64,000 nucleotides of DNA from Streptomyces bicolor (GCF_000719285.1 NZ_JOFS01000008.1:310001-374000); one strand, 5' to 3'. Positions 39,094-48,275 are shown, counted from the first letter of the stretch. The notes: a model not told the origin generated them from the letters alone. Made by a program: numbers and translations.

Positions 39094-39549
39094 TCAGGCG
39101 TAGAACCGCGACAGACTCTGCAGCACCGCCGCCGGCTTGGCCCCGCCCTCGATCTCGATCGTCCCGTCGACCGTGATCTGCACGCCGCCCGGCACCTCCT
39201 CGACCTCGGCGAGCTTCCCGACCAGCCGTATGCGCGAGCCGACCTTGACCGGTGACGGGAAACGTACCTTGTTCAGGCCGTAGTTGACCTTCGTCGTGAC
39301 GCCCTGGACGTCGAGCAACTCGGTGAACAGGGGGATGAAGAGGGAGAGGGTGAGGTAGCCGTGGGCGATGGGAGCGCCGAAGGGGCCCTCGGCGGCCTTC
39401 TCGGGGTCGACGTGAATCCACTGGTGGTCGCCCGTGGCGTCGGCGAACGTGTTGATGCGCTCCTGGGTGATCTCTATCCATTCGCTGGTGCCGAGGTCGC
39501 TGCCGGCGAGCTTCTTCAGTTCGTCGAGGCCGTTCACGGTGATGCTCAT
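39094..39549 (-). CDS. MaoC-like (R)-specific enoyl-CoA hydratase
   Basis: A 151-residue hot-dog-fold hydratase. The active-site signature is ATGDHQWIHVDPEKA, with Asp41 and His46, followed by GAPIAHGYLTLSL. It hydrates trans-2-enoyl-CoA to (R)-3-hydroxyacyl-CoA. It is the last gene of a leftward run after an acyl-CoA ligase, separated by eight bases, so it probably acts on acyl-CoA intermediates made in the same cluster. The length is that of a stand-alone MaoC domain. Convergent with the TIR island, 23 bases away. Confidence 0.9.
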   Translation of the reverse strand: MSITVNGLDELKKLAGSDLGTSEWIEITQERINTFADATGDHQWIHVDPEKAAEGPFGAPIAHGYLTLSLFIPLFTELLDVQGVTTKVNYGLNKVRFPSPVKVGSRIRLVGKLAEVEEVPGGVQITVDGTIEIEGGAKPAAVLQSLSRFYA

Positions 39550-39557
39550 GCTCTTCC

Positions 39558-41060
39558 TTACTGGTTGCCGTACCGGTTGCGGACACGGGACTTGAGGAGT
39601 TTTCCGGAGGCGGTGCGCGGCAGTTCGTCCGCGAGCACCACCGATTTCGGGATCTTGTACTTGGCGAGGCGGCCGGCGAGGGACGCGAGGATCTCCTGCG
39701 GGTCCGGCGAGGCTCCCTCACGCGGTACGACGACCACGCGCGGCACCTCGCCCCACTTGTCGTCCGGCACCCCGATCACCGCGCACTCGACGATGTCCGG
39801 GTTGGAGAGGAGCAGGTCCTCGATCTCGGCGGGGTAGATGTTCTCGCCGCCGGAGATGATCATGTCCTTGATGCGGTCGACGATGAAGACGTAGCCGTCC
39901 TCGTCGACCCGGGCGGCGTCCCCGCTGCGGAACCAGCCGTCCACGAAGGAGGCGGCCGTCTCCTCGGGCAGCCCCCAGTAGCCGGGCATGACATGCGGGC
40001 CGCGCACCACGACCTCGCCGGTCTCACCGACGTCGACCGGCGCCATGTCCGGCCGTACGACGCGTACGTCGCTGAAGAAGTGCGGTACGCCGGCCGAGCC
40101 CGCCTTGCTCACCGCGTGCTCGGCGTCCAGGAACAGCGTCCCCGGGGCCGCCTCCGTCATGCCGTAGCCCTGAAGGAACGTCAGACCGCGTTCCTGGTAG
40201 GCGGCGATGAGCGGCGTCGGCACCGGGGAGCCGCCGCAGGTGAGGATGCGCAGGGAGGACAGGTCGGCGTCGGGCCAGCGGGGGTGCCGGGCCACCTGGT
40301 CGAACATCGTCGGCACGCCGAACATGAAGGTGATCCGGTGCCGTTCGATCAGGTCGAAGGTGGCGTCCGGGTCGAAGGCCTCGACCAGGACGCAGGTGCC
40401 GCCCTTGAGCAGGACCGGGAGCGTCAGCATGTTCAGGCCCGCCGTGTGGAACAACGGGGCCGAGACCAGGGCGCGTTCGTCGGCGATCAGGTCGGTGTCG
40501 ACGAGGACGTTGAGCGCGTTCCAGGTGATGTTGCCGTGGGTGAGCATCGCACCCTTGGGGCGGCCGGTGGTGCCCGAGGTGTACATGATGATGCAGGTGT
40601 CGTCCGGGGTGACCGGGGCGTCGATGGGCTCCTCGGAGGCCGACGCCAGCGCATCCTCGTATTCGGCGCCCACTTCGAGGTAGGCACGGACGTCGGTGCT
40701 GCCCGGCAGTCCGGCGACGAGTCCTGCGTACGAAGGACCGTATACAAGCGCCTTGGCTCCCGAATCCGAGAGCTGGTAGGCGATCTCGGGCCCCGCCAGG
40801 CGGATGTTGAGCGGCACGAAGACCGCGCCGAGCGTGCCGGCCGCGAACAGGGTCTCCAGGTAGGAGGGATGGTTCGGACCCAGGTAGGCGATGCGGTCGC
40901 CGCGGCGCACCCCACGGTCGCGCAGGGCGTGGGCGAGGCGGGTGGTGCGTGTGTGCAAGGTGCGGTAGTCCGTCGACTGTTCGCCGTGGATCAGGGCGGT
41001 GCGGTGCGGGGTCTTGCGGGCCCGGCGTGCGGGCCACGACCCCAGTCCCTCGTTGCGCAT
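39558..41060 (-). CDS. Acyl-CoA ligase (AMP-forming)
   Basis: A 500-residue ANL-superfamily enzyme that activates a carboxylic acid with ATP and transfers it to CoA. The P-loop motif [15 protein letters not shown] (about 158-172), the YGMTEAAP motif, [15 protein letters not shown] and the C-terminal [20 protein letters not shown] with its catalytic lysine are all present; length is normal. The acid could be a fatty or aromatic acid; the amidohydrolase next door suggests the latter, but the evidence is weak. It lies ten bases downstream of the amidohydrolase and eight upstream of the MaoC gene, in one operon. Confidence 0.9.
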   Translation of the reverse strand: MRNEGLGSWPARRARKTPHRTALIHGEQSTDYRTLHTRTTRLAHALRDRGVRRGDRIAYLGPNHPSYLETLFAAGTLGAVFVPLNIRLAGPEIAYQLSDSGAKALVYGPSYAGLVAGLPGSTDVRAYLEVGAEYEDALASASEEPIDAPVTPDDTCIIMYTSGTTGRPKGAMLTHGNITWNALNVLVDTDLIADERALVSAPLFHTAGLNMLTLPVLLKGGTCVLVEAFDPDATFDLIERHRITFMFGVPTMFDQVARHPRWPDADLSSLRILTCGGSPVPTPLIAAYQERGLTFLQGYGMTEAAPGTLFLDAEHAVSKAGSAGVPHFFSDVRVVRPDMAPVDVGETGEVVVRGPHVMPGYWGLPEETAASFVDGWFRSGDAARVDEDGYVFIVDRIKDMIISGGENIYPAEIEDLLLSNPDIVECAVIGVPDDKWGEVPRVVVVPREGASPDPQEILASLAGRLAKYKIPKSVVLADELPRTASGKLLKSRVRNRYGNQ

Positions 41061-41070
41061 GTCACGCCCC

Positions 41071-41958
41071 TTACGGTTTCGTCAGCCCGAGCAGACGGGC
41101 GGCGTTCTCCTTGAGGATCCTCGGCCTCACCTCGTCCTTGATCGACAGCTTCTCGAAGTCGGCGAGCCAGCGGTCGGGGGTGAGGACGGGGAAGTCGGAG
41201 CCGAAGAGGACCTTGTCCTTGAGCAGGGTGTTGGCGTACTGCACGAGCTGCGGCGGAAAGTACTTCGGCGACCACCCGGACAGGTCGATGTGCACGCCGG
41301 GCTTGTGGGTGGCGACGGCGAGGGCCTCGTCCTGCCAGGGGAAGGACGGGTGCGCAAGGATGATCTTCAGGTGCGGGAAGTCGGCCGCGACGTCGTCGAC
41401 GTGGAGCGGGTTCGAGTACTTCAGGCGGATGCCGCCGCCACCCGGGACTCCGGCGCCGATGCCCGTCTGGCCCGTGTGGAACAGGGCGATGGTGCCCGTC
41501 TCCTCGATGACCTCGTAGAGGTCGTACGCCACGGAGCGGTCGTTGGGGAAGAAGCCCTGGATGCTGGGGTGGAACTTGAAGCCCTTCACCCCGTACTCCT
41601 CGACCAGCCGACGGGCCTGCTTCACGCCCGCCCTGCCCCGGAAGGGGTCGATGGAGGCGAAGGGGATCAGCACGTCGGCGTTGGCGGCGGCCGCCTCGGC
41701 GACCTCCTCGTTCGGGACCGGTGGGGTGCCGGTCGCGGACTCGGCGTCGACCGTGAAGATCACGGCGGCCATCTTCCGCTCGCGGTAGTACGCGGCGGTC
41801 TCCTCGAGGGTCGGCTTCCGCTTGCCCTCGACCTTGAAGTAGGCGGAGGACGCGTCGTGCAGGTCGTCGTCCAGCGAGGAGTGGCCCTTGGAGGAGACCT
41901 CCGCGTGCGTGTGGACGTCGATCGCGACGAGTTCGTCGGGATTCATGGAGGGGGCCAT
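41071..41958 (-). CDS. Amidohydrolase-family protein (aminocarboxymuconate decarboxylase-like)
   Basis: A 295-residue TIM-barrel metal-dependent enzyme of the amidohydrolase-2 family. DVHTHAE (about 14-20), the FKFHPSIQGF segment, ALFHTGQTG, IILAHPSFPW and LFGSDFPVLTPDRW provide the metal-binding and catalytic residues. Relatives decarboxylate aromatic or muconate acids or hydrolyse lactones. The start overlaps the SDR stop (ATGA). With an acyl-CoA ligase, a MaoC hydratase and an SDR in the same operon, a role in degradation of an aromatic or related acid is likely; the substrate is unknown. Confidence 0.82.
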   Translation of the reverse strand: MAPSMNPDELVAIDVHTHAEVSSKGHSSLDDDLHDASSAYFKVEGKRKPTLEETAAYYRERKMAAVIFTVDAESATGTPPVPNEEVAEAAAANADVLIPFASIDPFRGRAGVKQARRLVEEYGVKGFKFHPSIQGFFPNDRSVAYDLYEVIEETGTIALFHTGQTGIGAGVPGGGGIRLKYSNPLHVDDVAADFPHLKIILAHPSFPWQDEALAVATHKPGVHIDLSGWSPKYFPPQLVQYANTLLKDKVLFGSDFPVLTPDRWLADFEKLSIKDEVRPRILKENAARLLGLTKP

Positions 41959-42875
41959 CACGCCTCCGGGAACTTGGGCGCCGGAATGCCGACCGACTGG
42001 AGCTCGGCGCCGACCGAGGTGGGCCACACGTCGGCCAGGGCGTCGGGGGTCCAGCCGCCGTCCGCGAACGCCGCCGAGATCTCCTGCGGATGCGACCAGA
42101 GTGCCACCTTGTCCCCGCCGATGCCGATGCACTGACCGGTCACGCTCCGGGCCGCCTCGGAGGCGAGGAAGGGGACGAGGGCCGCGCAGTCCTCGGGGGT
42201 GCCGAAGCCCTCGCCCTTGCGCAGGAAGTCGGGCAGCGGCTCGCCGTTCTTCATGGCCTCGATGTACGGGGCGAAGGCGGGGATGGTCTCGGTCATCGCG
42301 GTGGCGGCGACCGGCACGATCGCGTTGACGGTGATGTTCGCGCGGCCCAGCTCCATCGACCAGGTACGGGCGAAGGCGGCGATGCCGGCCTTGGCGGCGG
42401 CGTAGTTCGTCTGCCCGAAGTTGCCGCGCTGCCCGGCCGGGGAGCCGACCAGGATCAGGGTGCCGCCCTCGCCCTGCTCGCGCATGCGGACGGCGGCGGC
42501 GCGGGCGCAGGTGAAGGTGCCCTTGAGGTGGGTGGTGAGCACCGCGTCGAAGTCGTCGTCGGTCATCTTCCACAGGACCTTGTCGCGCAGGATGCCCGCG
42601 TTGGTCACCAGGATGTCGAGCCGCCCGAACTCCTCGACCGCGCGGTTCACCAGCCGGTCCGCGGCCTCGGTGGTGCCGACCGGGACGACCTCGGCGACGG
42701 CCGTGCCGCCCTCCTCGGTGATGGCCTTCACGGCCGCCGCGGCCACGGCCTCGTCGACGTCGTTGACGACCACGGAGGCGCCGTGGGCGGCCAGGGCCTG
42801 CGCATAGGCGAGGCCGAGGCCCCGGCCGCTGCCGGTGACGACGGCGACCTTGCCGGTGAGATCGATGCTGGGCAC
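41958..42875 (-). CDS. Short-chain dehydrogenase/reductase (3-hydroxyacyl-CoA dehydrogenase-like)
   Basis: A 305-residue SDR with the NAD(P)-binding VVTGSGRGLGLAYA (12-25), TNAGIL (91-96) and the catalytic Ser145, Tyr158 and Lys162 (NYAAAKAG). An aspartate at the end of the second strand (VNDVD) suggests NAD preference. The C-terminal 50 residues extend beyond the usual SDR core, as in peroxisomal multifunctional-enzyme-like forms. GTG start with AAGGGA seven bases before. It leads the four-gene leftward operon and is divergent from a MarR regulator; two CAATAGTTG repeats lie between them. Confidence 0.9.
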   Translation of the reverse strand: MPSIDLTGKVAVVTGSGRGLGLAYAQALAAHGASVVVNDVDEAVAAAAVKAITEEGGTAVAEVVPVGTTEAADRLVNRAVEEFGRLDILVTNAGILRDKVLWKMTDDDFDAVLTTHLKGTFTCARAAAVRMREQGEGGTLILVGSPAGQRGNFGQTNYAAAKAGIAAFARTWSMELGRANITVNAIVPVAATAMTETIPAFAPYIEAMKNGEPLPDFLRKGEGFGTPEDCAALVPFLASEAARSVTGQCIGIGGDKVALWSHPQEISAAFADGGWTPDALADVWPTSVGAELQSVGIPAPKFPEA

Positions 42876-42933
42876 GGGCGGGTCCCTTCAAGTGGGGTGC
42901 GAACAATTGCGGCTGCGAGATCGAAGGTAAGAA

Positions 42934-42958
42934 CAATAGTTGTCGACGTCAATAGTTG
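42934..42958. promoter_or_regulatory. Repeated CAATAGTTG operator-like motif
   Basis: CAATAGTTG, itself an inverted repeat (CAA-tag-TTG), occurs at 42934-42942 and again at 42950-42958, one and a half helical turns apart; a degenerate ACAATTG lies at 42903. Lying between the SDR operon and the MarR gene, this is a good candidate for the MarR binding site. Confidence 0.55.
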
Positions 42959-42986
42959 TTGTCGACTCGTCCTTGCGTCATGCTGG

Positions 42987-43517
42987 GTGCAGTACGTACG
43001 CACCGCCCCACCCGGGGCCTCGACCAGGGAGCCCGCCATCACCAGCCGGCAGACCACGAACCCCGCGCCGATCGACTCGAACGAGCCGTGGATGCGCGGA
43101 CTGCACGCGGACACGGGCTATCTGCTGTACCGCCTGGGCCTGCGCTCCGGTCAGCTGTTCAACTCCTTCCTCCAGGAGTCGGGCCTGCGCCTGCGCCACT
43201 ACGCGCTGCTGCGGTTCCTCGCCACCTCCCCGGGCGCACTCCAGCGCGAGCTGAGCGCGTCGCTCGGCTACGACCCGAGCGCGATCGTCGGCCTGGTCGA
43301 CGACCTGGAGAAGCTGGGCTTCGCCGAGCGGCGCCCCTCCCCCGACGACCGCCGCAGCCGGATCATCGTCCTGACCGAGGGCGGCCGGGCCTTCCTGCGG
43401 GACACCGACGAGGCCGGGCAGCGGGTCACCAACGAGCTGCTCGAGCCCCTCGACGCCACAGAGCGCGAGCAGCTGCACGCGTTGCTGCGCAGGGTCACCG
43501 AGTCCGGGCTGGGGTGA
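42987..43517 (+). CDS. MarR-family transcriptional regulator
   Basis: A winged-helix dimeric regulator. The core has the helix-turn-helix LQRELSASLGYDPSAIVGLV and the wing AERRPSPDDRRSRIIVLTEGG. It probably represses the divergent acyl-CoA operon and responds to an aromatic acid or acyl-CoA. The start is uncertain: the GTG at 42987 gives 176 residues but lacks a ribosome-binding site, whereas GGGAG at 43027 is followed at normal distance by an in-frame ATC (43038) exactly where homologues would be expected to begin. The IclR gene follows after ten bases and is probably cotranscribed. Confidence 0.83.
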   Translation: MQYVRTAPPGASTREPAITSRQTTNPAPIDSNEPWMRGLHADTGYLLYRLGLRSGQLFNSFLQESGLRLRHYALLRFLATSPGALQRELSASLGYDPSAIVGLVDDLEKLGFAERRPSPDDRRSRIIVLTEGGRAFLRDTDEAGQRVTNELLEPLDATEREQLHALLRRVTESGLG

Positions 43518-43527
43518 CGCCGCGCCG

Positions 43528-44322
43528 ATGACCGCCGACGCCCTGCCGTCCCTGCCCGCCAAGGGAAGGCGTTCCGCGCCCGACCGGCTGCTGGCGGTGC
43601 TCGCGGCCTTCGACCTCGAGCATCCGGCGCTCAGCCTGACGGACATCAGCCGGCGGGCCGGGCTGACCCTGACCACCGCGCACCGGCTCGTGGCCGCCCT
43701 CACCGAGTGGGGCGCCCTGGAGCGGGACGACTCCGGGCTCTACCACGTCGGGCTGCGGCTGTGGGAGGTCGCGGCCCTCGCCCCACGCGGGCTGGCGCTG
43801 CGCCAGGTCGCGCTGCCGTACCTGGAGGACCTGTACGAGGCGACGCACGAGAACGTGCAATTGGCGGTCCAGGACGGGCCCGAGGTCGTCTACATCGAGT
43901 GGCTGTCGGGACGGTCGGCGGTCGGCGTCCACATCCGGGTCGGGGCACGCTGGCCGCTGCACGCCACCGGGGTGGGGCTCGCGCTGCTCGCGCACAGCGC
44001 CCCGGAGTTCCAGGAGGAGTACTGCACGGGTCCGCTCGCCTCCTTCACGCCGTACACCGTCACCGAACCGGCCCGGCTGCGCCGCATGCTGGCCGACGTG
44101 CGCCGCACGGGTGTGGCGGTGAGCAGCCGCCAGGTCACCGACGACGCGCTGTCCGTCGCCGCCCCGGTACGCGGACCGGGCGGGTCGGTCGTCGCCGCCG
44201 TATCGGTGGTCGTGCCGCAGGCCGACGCCCAGGTTCCGGTGCTCGTGCCGGCGGTACGGCTCGCGGCGCGCGGGATCTCGCGGGGGCTGGGGTGGCAGCC
44301 GACGACGGTGACGACCGGCTGA
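43528..44322 (+). CDS. IclR-family transcriptional regulator
   Basis: A 264-residue regulator with an N-terminal winged helix (LLAVLAAFDLEHPALSLTDI, then SRRAGLTLTTAHRLVAALTE, about 20-62) and the C-terminal IclR effector-binding domain (ENVQLAVQDGPEVVYIEWLS through HATGVGLALLAHS). IclR proteins commonly control aromatic-acid catabolism. It follows the MarR gene by ten bases, suggesting that two regulators oversee the leftward acyl-CoA operon. An open frame continues past the stop in another frame into the broken remnant downstream. Confidence 0.88.
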   Translation: MTADALPSLPAKGRRSAPDRLLAVLAAFDLEHPALSLTDISRRAGLTLTTAHRLVAALTEWGALERDDSGLYHVGLRLWEVAALAPRGLALRQVALPYLEDLYEATHENVQLAVQDGPEVVYIEWLSGRSAVGVHIRVGARWPLHATGVGLALLAHSAPEFQEEYCTGPLASFTPYTVTEPARLRRMLADVRRTGVAVSSRQVTDDALSVAAPVRGPGGSVVAAVSVVVPQADAQVPVLVPAVRLAARGISRGLGWQPTTVTTG

Positions 44323-44752
44323 CCTGGCAGGGCTGGCTGATCGGCGCCGCCACCGCGCTGCCGCTGGTGTGACGCGCCACCGCCGGACGTGATGTACGGC
44401 GGCATGGTCGCCTCTGCACGACGGCTGCCCTGGGCAGGCCCTGGCACCGGCGTTTCATGCTGGTGGGCTGGCTGATCGAGGTCTCGGTCACGATGATGCA
44501 CAAGGAGGACCCGCAGCCGTTCGAGTACGCCTTCCATCTGCTCAGCGTGGTCTGCGCATACGGCTTCGGCGTGCTCGGCCGGGTGCGGCGGGCCTACACC
44601 GCCGAACTGGACAGGAGGCCGTGGTCACCAGTCTGCGCCGCTCCGGCCGGCCTGGTGGGCCCCGGGGCCGCTGCGCCGGCTGCACGACCGGTTCGGGCTG
44701 CACGAGGAGGCACCCGCGTCGGCACCCGCCCCCTCTGTCGCGACGAAGGCCT
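44323..44752 (+). pseudogene. Degraded membrane-protein remnant
   Basis: This stretch holds pieces of coding sequence in different frames. LTWQGWLIGAATALPLV runs into a TGA near 44370. A second piece (44457 on) reads MLVGWLIEVSVTMMHKED, then a hydrophobic FHLLSVVCAYGFGVLGRVRR and AYTAELDRR, which resembles the membrane-to-cytoplasm junction of sensor histidine kinases. After about 44610 another frame gives LRRLHDRFGLHEEAPAS and a stop at 44752. I read this as a broken membrane protein, possibly a small one or part of a kinase; the assignment is weak. Confidence 0.35.
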
Positions 44753-44868
44753 GACACCGTTCGCGGCACCGACACGCGTCCCGCGTGTGCCGATGCCGCA
44801 CGGGCCGCGTTCCGGCCCGTCTCCGGCCGGGCCGTACACTCCCTCAACCAGCAGACGGGGGACGGAAC

Positions 44869-46206
44869 ATGGGCGAGGGCGGACTCGACGGTCGGCTCAG
44901 GTCGGCCGTTCGGGCGGGGGACGCCGAGGCCGTGCGGGAGCTGCTGAACCGGGGCGCGGATCCGGACGCGGTGGACACGAGCGGGCTGCCGGTGCTGTGC
45001 GTGGCGGTGGCGGCGTACGACGCGCCGGTCGCCGAGGCGTTGGTGGAGGGCGGCGCGGACCCCGACAGGGTGTTGCCCGACGGGACCACGCCGCTCTGGC
45101 GTGCCGTCGACGGCGGCTCCCCGGCGACGTTCTCCGCGGTGCTGGGCAAGGAGCCCCGGCTGCGGCTTCCGGAGGCCGCCCGTGACCGGCTGCTCGCGCT
45201 GGCCCGGAGCTGGTACGAGACGGGTGTGGCCGAGGAGCTCCGGCGCAGGACGGGCGCGCCTGGCCCGGCCACGTCGGTCCGGGTCGAGGACGACGAATAC
45301 GACTGGGTCACTCAGATCTCGCTCGGCGGCCTCGTCGTGCGCGCTGGGCACGGCGCCATCCTGACCTCGCTGGAGTGGACCTTCCGCGTGCTGACCCCGG
45401 TCGACGAACTGATCGCCCGCGCTCTCGAGCAGCCGGACGAGGAACATGTGGTCTGGTCCACGGTCTGCTGGATCCTCACCCAGCGCCGCAGCTTCGAGAC
45501 CTGGTCCGCCGTGGTGGCCCATCGTCACGACGCGGACCGGGCGCATCGCCTGTTCGTGCTGGACTACCTGCGGACGCGGGGGTTTCTCGACACCAGCCGC
45601 TACTACGAGAAGCAGGCGAGCGAACTCCTGGCCGTCTGGGCGACCGAGGAAACGGACGGCGAGGTGCTCGACACCTTCACCGAGTACGGCCATCCGGACC
45701 AGGAGGCCATCGGCCTTCGCCACGCCGGCCATCCCGATGCGCGTGTCCGCCGCGAGGTGCCCTACGCCCTCTGCGTCGACGACGTTGCCCGCTCGCCCGC
45801 GGCCAGGTCCGCCCTGCTCGCCCTCGTGCACGACCCGGCGGCCGAGGTGCGGCTCAGGGCGTGCCAGGCGGGCCTGCGGGACGACGACCTCCTCCCGGAG
45901 ATCACCCCGGCGCTGCTGTCGCTGGCCGAGGCACCGGACGCCGGCCTGCGAGGTCCGGCCGCGGAGGCGCTCGCCGACTCCCGGGACCGTACGCCCGTCG
46001 TCGCCGACGCCTTGGCGGCGCTGCTCGGCGACGACAGCCAACTCGTCCGTCTGGTGGCCGCCTACGGTCTCGCCCTGCGCGACGACCCGCGCACCGCCGA
46101 GGCCTTCGAGCGGGTGGGTCCACTCGGTGACGGCTTCGAGCACGACCATCGGGCCGACGAGCTGTGGCGGTGGAAATGGCGCCAGGAGAACTCGGCCGAC
46201 GAGTGA
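44869..46206 (+). CDS. Ankyrin/HEAT-repeat protein
   Basis: A 445-residue cytosolic repeat protein. Residues about 8-75 form two to three ankyrin repeats (AVRAGDAEAVRELLNRGADP, then ALVEGGADPDRVLPDGTTPL). The middle (about 140-270) is helical without recognised motifs. Residues about 270-420 are HEAT-like (HPDARVRREVPYALCVDD, DPAAEVRLRACQAGLRDDDL, LRGPAAEALADS). The C-terminus ends in a tryptophan-rich helix. Such proteins are interaction scaffolds; no enzyme motif is seen. GGGGGA precedes the ATG. It stands alone, and no partner is suggested by the neighbours. Confidence 0.8.
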   Translation: MGEGGLDGRLRSAVRAGDAEAVRELLNRGADPDAVDTSGLPVLCVAVAAYDAPVAEALVEGGADPDRVLPDGTTPLWRAVDGGSPATFSAVLGKEPRLRLPEAARDRLLALARSWYETGVAEELRRRTGAPGPATSVRVEDDEYDWVTQISLGGLVVRAGHGAILTSLEWTFRVLTPVDELIARALEQPDEEHVVWSTVCWILTQRRSFETWSAVVAHRHDADRAHRLFVLDYLRTRGFLDTSRYYEKQASELLAVWATEETDGEVLDTFTEYGHPDQEAIGLRHAGHPDARVRREVPYALCVDDVARSPAARSALLALVHDPAAEVRLRACQAGLRDDDLLPEITPALLSLAEAPDAGLRGPAAEALADSRDRTPVVADALAALLGDDSQLVRLVAAYGLALRDDPRTAEAFERVGPLGDGFEHDHRADELWRWKWRQENSADE

Positions 46207-46265
46207 AGCCGACGACAGAAGCCGACGAGTCGAGCACCGTCCTCACAGAGCCCAAGTGACAGCCC

Positions 46266-46553
46266 TCAGAGGCGGACGGTCATCTCCACCGCCACCTCGT
46301 CACCTGTGCCGAGCCCCTGCGGCTTGCGTACCGCGTTCTTGAGCGGCAGCAGATAGCCGCCGTCCTTGGGGAAGAGCGACGTCTCGAAGGCGACCTCGCC
46401 GACCCTGGCCTCGACCGGGATCACACCCCAGCCGTAGGTGGCCATGGAGGCGACCTGCTGGATGTCGGCGGACTCCTCGTCCGGCACGCGGACGAAATAG
46501 TACGGCGCGGGCCCGCGCCATTCGATCACCTGGCCGGTGAAGGCGAGTTCCAT
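46266..46553 (-). CDS. DUF1905-domain protein
   Basis: A 95-residue beta-rich protein matching the DUF1905 fold: FTGQVIEWRGPAPYYFVRVP at the start, YGWGVIPVEARVG in the middle and LPLKNAVRKPQGLGTGDEV near the end. AGGAGA lies about ten bases before the ATG. The molecular function of this domain is unknown; longer relatives carry a YdeI-like extension, which is missing here. It is a monocistronic gene running opposite to the GH16 gene, with the LacI-type palindrome about 150 bases upstream of its start. Confidence 0.85.
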   Translation of the reverse strand: MELAFTGQVIEWRGPAPYYFVRVPDEESADIQQVASMATYGWGVIPVEARVGEVAFETSLFPKDGGYLLPLKNAVRKPQGLGTGDEVAVEMTVRL

Positions 46554-46703
46554 GGGGTCAGTCTCTCCTGTGATCTCCCAGTGCATTCCCCCATCGACGG
46601 TGCAGCACATCCCGGCCTTCATAGGGTGAACTCCCCTGCGACTGACGGGATTTATCTGCTTCACCTCTTGACGACCGGAGGGACGGGGAGCACATTGGCG
46701 ACA

Positions 46704-46723
46704 CTTTGAGAGCGCTCTCAAAG
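46704..46723. promoter_or_regulatory. Perfect 20-bp LacI-type operator before GH16 gene
   Basis: CTTTGAGAGC and its exact inverse GCTCTCAAAG form an uninterrupted 20-bp palindrome ending 48 bases before the GH16 start. The central GAGAGCGCTCTC resembles CebR-type operators of Streptomyces, which repress polysaccharide-degrading enzymes until an oligosaccharide inducer appears. Confidence 0.75.
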
Positions 46724-46771
46724 GCACCCGCACCCCACTCCCCATCCCGTACACCGAGAGGCAGCACCCCC

Positions 46772-48169
46772 ATGACTGACCCCTCCGGCATACACGGCAG
46801 ACGCCGTTCCCCTCGGCGCGCGCTCCTCGCCGTGCTCGGCACGCTCGGCCTGGTGGCGGCCGTCGCCACCGCGGCCGTCCCGTCGGCGAACGCCTCCGCG
46901 CCCACACCCCCCGCGGGCTGGACGCAGGTCTTCCTGGACGACTTCAACGGCGCCGCCGGCACCGGCGTGAACACCTCCAACTGGCAGTACGCGACCGGCA
47001 CCGGCTATCCCGGCGGGCCCGCCAACTGGGGCACCGGCGAGGTCGAGACGATGACGAACAGCACGAACAACGTCTCACTCGACGGCAACGGCAATCTCCT
47101 CATCACGCCGCGCCGGGACGCGTCCGGCAACTGGACCTCTGGCCGCATCGAGACCAACCGCACCGACTTCGAGCCCCCCGCGGGCGGCAAGCTGCGTGTG
47201 GAGGCCCGCATCCAGGTGCCGAACGTGACCGGGGCCGCCGCCAAGGGCTACTGGCCGGCGTTCTGGATGCTGGGCGCGCCCTATCGCGGCAACTACTGGA
47301 ACTGGCCCAGCGTCGGCGAGCTGGACATCATGGAGAACACGCAGGGCCAGAACACCGTGTACGCCACGATGCACTGCGGGACCTCACCGGGCGGCCCCTG
47401 CAACGAGACCAGCGGCATCAGCGGCAACACCACGTGCTCCGGCACGACCTGCCAGGCCGGCTTCCACACCTACCGGACGGAGTGGGACCGCTCGACGAGC
47501 CCCGAGGAGATCCGCTTCTATCTCGACGGCACCAACTTCCACACCGTGCGCGCCAACCAGGTCGACGCGACGACGTGGGCGAACGCGACGAACCACGGCT
47601 TCTTCATCATCCTCAACGTGGCCATGGGCGGCGGCTTCCCGGACGCCTTCGGCGGCGGCCCGGACAGTGGAACGCAGCCGGGCCACTCCATGGTCGTCGA
47701 CTACGTCCAGGTGCTGTCGGCCGGTGGGAGCGGTACCACACCGCCGCCGACGGGCAACCGTGACGCCTACAGCGCCATCCAGGCCGAGTCGTTCGACAGC
47801 TCGAGCGGCACGAGCACCGAGTCCACCTCCGACTCGGGCGGCGGGCAGAACATCGGCTCGCTCGCCAACGGCGACTGGGCGCTGTACCGGGGCGTCAACT
47901 TCGGTTCCACCGCGGCCACCCAGTTCGTCGGCCGGGTGGCGAGCGGTGCCGCGGGCGGCGTCAGCGGCTTGGTGGAGGTGCGCCTGGACAGCCGTAGCAG
48001 CGCGCCCGTCGGCAGTTTCGCGGTGGGCAACACGGGCGGCTGGCAGTCGTGGCGGACGATACCCGCGAACATCACCGGGGTGACCGGCACGCACGACGTC
48101 CATCTCACCTTCACCAGCGGGCAGGCGTCGGACTTCGTGAACGTGAACTGGTTCAACTTCGGCCGCTGA
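46772..48169 (+). CDS. Secreted GH16 beta-glucanase with CBM6 domain
   Basis: A 465-residue extracellular enzyme, probably an endo-beta-1,3-glucanase. An arginine-rich signal peptide ends near ANASA (about residue 43). The GH16 domain (about 45-335) holds the catalytic motif GELDIMEN with nucleophile Glu183, Asp185 and acid/base Glu188. A TTPPPT linker leads to a CBM6-type beta-sandwich (about 350-465) starting YSAIQAESFDSSSG and ending VNVNWFNFGR. A perfect LacI-type palindrome lies just upstream and a strong hairpin just downstream, so it is a self-contained, sugar-regulated unit. Exact linkage specificity is inferred from the family. Confidence 0.92.
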   Translation: MTDPSGIHGRRRSPRRALLAVLGTLGLVAAVATAAVPSANASAPTPPAGWTQVFLDDFNGAAGTGVNTSNWQYATGTGYPGGPANWGTGEVETMTNSTNNVSLDGNGNLLITPRRDASGNWTSGRIETNRTDFEPPAGGKLRVEARIQVPNVTGAAAKGYWPAFWMLGAPYRGNYWNWPSVGELDIMENTQGQNTVYATMHCGTSPGGPCNETSGISGNTTCSGTTCQAGFHTYRTEWDRSTSPEEIRFYLDGTNFHTVRANQVDATTWANATNHGFFIILNVAMGGGFPDAFGGGPDSGTQPGHSMVVDYVQVLSAGGSGTTPPPTGNRDAYSAIQAESFDSSSGTSTESTSDSGGGQNIGSLANGDWALYRGVNFGSTAATQFVGRVASGAAGGVSGLVEVRLDSRSSAPVGSFAVGNTGGWQSWRTIPANITGVTGTHDVHLTFTSGQASDFVNVNWFNFGR

Positions 48170-48181
48170 GCGGCGGGTTGG

Positions 48182-48221
48182 CGATGCCCCGCGAGGTCTC
48201 TCCCTTCCTCGCGGGGCATCG
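48182..48221. terminator. Perfect 15-bp hairpin between convergent GH16 and AraC genes
   Basis: CGATGCCCCGCGAGG (48182-48196) and its exact inverse (48207-48221) surround a 10-base loop. It begins 13 bases after the GH16 stop, with the convergent AraC gene ending at 48276, so it likely terminates both transcripts. Confidence 0.85.
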
Positions 48222-48275
48222 GTCAGTCGTTCCGGCGGTACGCCACCACTTCGGCTTCCTCGTCCTGCGGAGTGC

